From Dyadobacter chenhuakuii (GTDB taxonomy: Bacteria > Bacteroidota > Bacteroidia > Cytophagales > Spirosomataceae): DNA of 64,000 nucleotides. The position numbers and the translations under genes were made by a program. The notes below the pieces were generated by a model. The model saw only the letters and a list, made by a program, of their open reading frames with translations. It searched no databases and had not been told where the DNA came from. Of this stretch, positions 63,172 to 64,000 are shown in pieces (position 1 is the stretch's first letter; each line of letters starts with the position of its first letter). The stretch spans positions 1,736,001 to 1,800,000 of the forward strand of contig NZ_CP098805.1 of NCBI RefSeq assembly GCF_023821985.2, written 5' to 3'.

Positions 63172-64000
63172 ATGGATATCGACGACCTCTATAAAAGCCT
63201 TGGACTGGAACGACCTTCGGATGGTGAAAATAAGCATCAACCCGATGGAGACCACATTAAAGCCAGGATTGACCAGACATTAAATTTTGACAAAACCCGC
63301 AATATATTTTGGCGCAAATGGTATGCGATTGCGGCGTCGCTGGCTTTCCTGATCATATCAGCAGCAGGCATTTATAATTATACTGTTCACAATTCTGGGT
63401 CCGGGAATATGATCACCATCACAGCACCGTCCGGCGGAACCCGTGAAGTGATCCTGCCTGATGGCTCCCGGGTGTGGCTGAATGCAGCAAGCGTTTTACG
63501 ATATCCGGCCAGCTTTGGCAAAACACGGGAAGTCTTTCTTGAAGAAGGCGAAGGCTTTTTTCAGGTTAAAAGGGACACAACGGCGCCATTCACAGTTCAC
63601 AGCTCCCACCTCGATACAAGAGTGCTCGGGACATCATTCCGGGTGAAGGCGTACAAAGAATTATCCCACGAAATCGTAACTGTGGTGAGCGGAAAAGTGG
63701 CCGTTTCACGGGGTGCCGAACCGCTGGCGCTTCTGGAAAAAGACCAGGAAGTGATTTTTGACAAAAACAGTGGAAATGAAAAAGAAATGCTGGTGGAAGC
63801 GGCCGAATCGGTCGACTGGAAATCGGGGAATGTGATATTAAAGTCAGTGCGCTTTGAAGATTTGATATTAGCTGTGGAAAATGCCTATCAGGTGAGCATT
63901 CACTTTGATAGGCAAAAATTTAAAGAATGTGAGAACAGCATTCGGTTTAGTACCCATCAGAGCCTCGAAAGTGTGATGGACCTTGTGCGTGACATCCAGG
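63172..64000 (+). CDS. FecR-type anti-sigma factor (cut by window edge)
   Basis: An open frame from the ATG at 63172 to the edge (276 codons). The cytoplasmic N-terminus of about 44 residues is followed by a membrane helix (WYAIAASLAFLIISAAGIY) and the FecR domain: ITAPSGGTREVILPDGSRVW, LNAASVLRYPASFG, EEGEGFFQVKRDTTAPFTVH, LGTSFRVKAYKE and VVSGKVAVSRG. DUF4974-like sequence (VRFEDLILAVENAYQVSI) has begun at the edge. It should hold the FecI-type sigma factor until a TonB receptor, probably just outside, signals. Confidence 0.93.
   Translation, partial: MDIDDLYKSLGLERPSDGENKHQPDGDHIKARIDQTLNFDKTRNIFWRKWYAIAASLAFLIISAAGIYNYTVHNSGSGNMITITAPSGGTREVILPDGSRVWLNAASVLRYPASFGKTREVFLEEGEGFFQVKRDTTAPFTVHSSHLDTRVLGTSFRVKAYKELSHEIVTVVSGKVAVSRGAEPLALLEKDQEVIFDKNSGNEKEMLVEAAESVDWKSGNVILKSVRFEDLILAVENAYQVSIHFDRQKFKECENSIRFSTHQSLESVMDLVRDIQ

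Overview
The window looks like a chromosomal stretch of a Bacteroidota bacterium of the Cytophagales, most like Dyadobacter or a close relative in the Spirosomataceae. This rests on gene content, not on a search: a SusC/SusD pair, FecI/FecR-type sigma and anti-sigma genes, a propeller sensor of the hybrid two-component type, LytTR regulators with LytS-type kinases, DUF1080 and xylose-isomerase-like proteins, an ImuA/ImuB/DnaE2 mutasome, and promoters with a TAnnTTTG -7 box. GC is moderate except for one AT-rich gene near 7-8.8 kb. No tRNA, rRNA, CRISPR array, phage or transposase gene was seen.

Layout. 1-11.7 kb: a truncated propeller sensor, a single-domain response regulator, a serine-hydrolase-fold lipoprotein that has lost its catalytic residues, an orphan BlaR1-like M56 peptidase behind an operator-like palindrome, two membrane proteins, a PepSY-like lipoprotein, and an ECF sigma factor overlapping a protein that appears to span both membranes (inner-membrane anti-sigma-like N-terminus and outer-membrane barrel C-terminus). 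11.7-21.5 kb: the mutasome, with dnaE2-imuB split from imuA by about 4.2 kb holding two ArsR/AHSA1 modules (one ArsR decayed), a DUF6934-like gene with a 58-residue neighbour, a VOC protein and an esterase. 21.6-30 kb: sugar-type TIM-barrel and DUF1080 proteins, an FAD protein, a MOSC protein, an MFS carrier and an intact serine hydrolase. 30-39.3 kb: a FtsX/MacB-type permease and five signalling genes (two LytTR regulators, two LytS-type kinases, one TPR/HisKA kinase). 39.3-48.5 kb: a PQQ-type dehydrogenase/PKD/cytochrome c fusion, a phosphoesterase, a Cu+ ATPase, a second TIM-barrel protein, a di-haem peroxidase and a Crp/Fnr regulator. 48.5-56.9 kb: a decayed SDR gene, nitronate monooxygenase, SusC/SusD, an HPP protein. 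56.9-64 kb: a repeat block, several degraded genes, and an ECF sigma factor/FecR pair running off the right edge.

Themes. Envelope sensing dominates (two ECF systems, a propeller sensor, an M56 protein, five two-component genes). A second theme is decay by deletion: an SDR gene, an ArsR gene, a monooxygenase-like fragment, an MBOAT O-acetyltransferase fused to a YdeI gene, and its SGNH partner all seem to have lost internal or terminal parts without any insertion sequence. The most system-like candidates are the sigma/dual-membrane anti-sigma pair (9.85-11.73 kb), the DUF6934-like gene with its small neighbour (18.40-19.12 kb), and the nested inverted-repeat block (56.93-57.59 kb).
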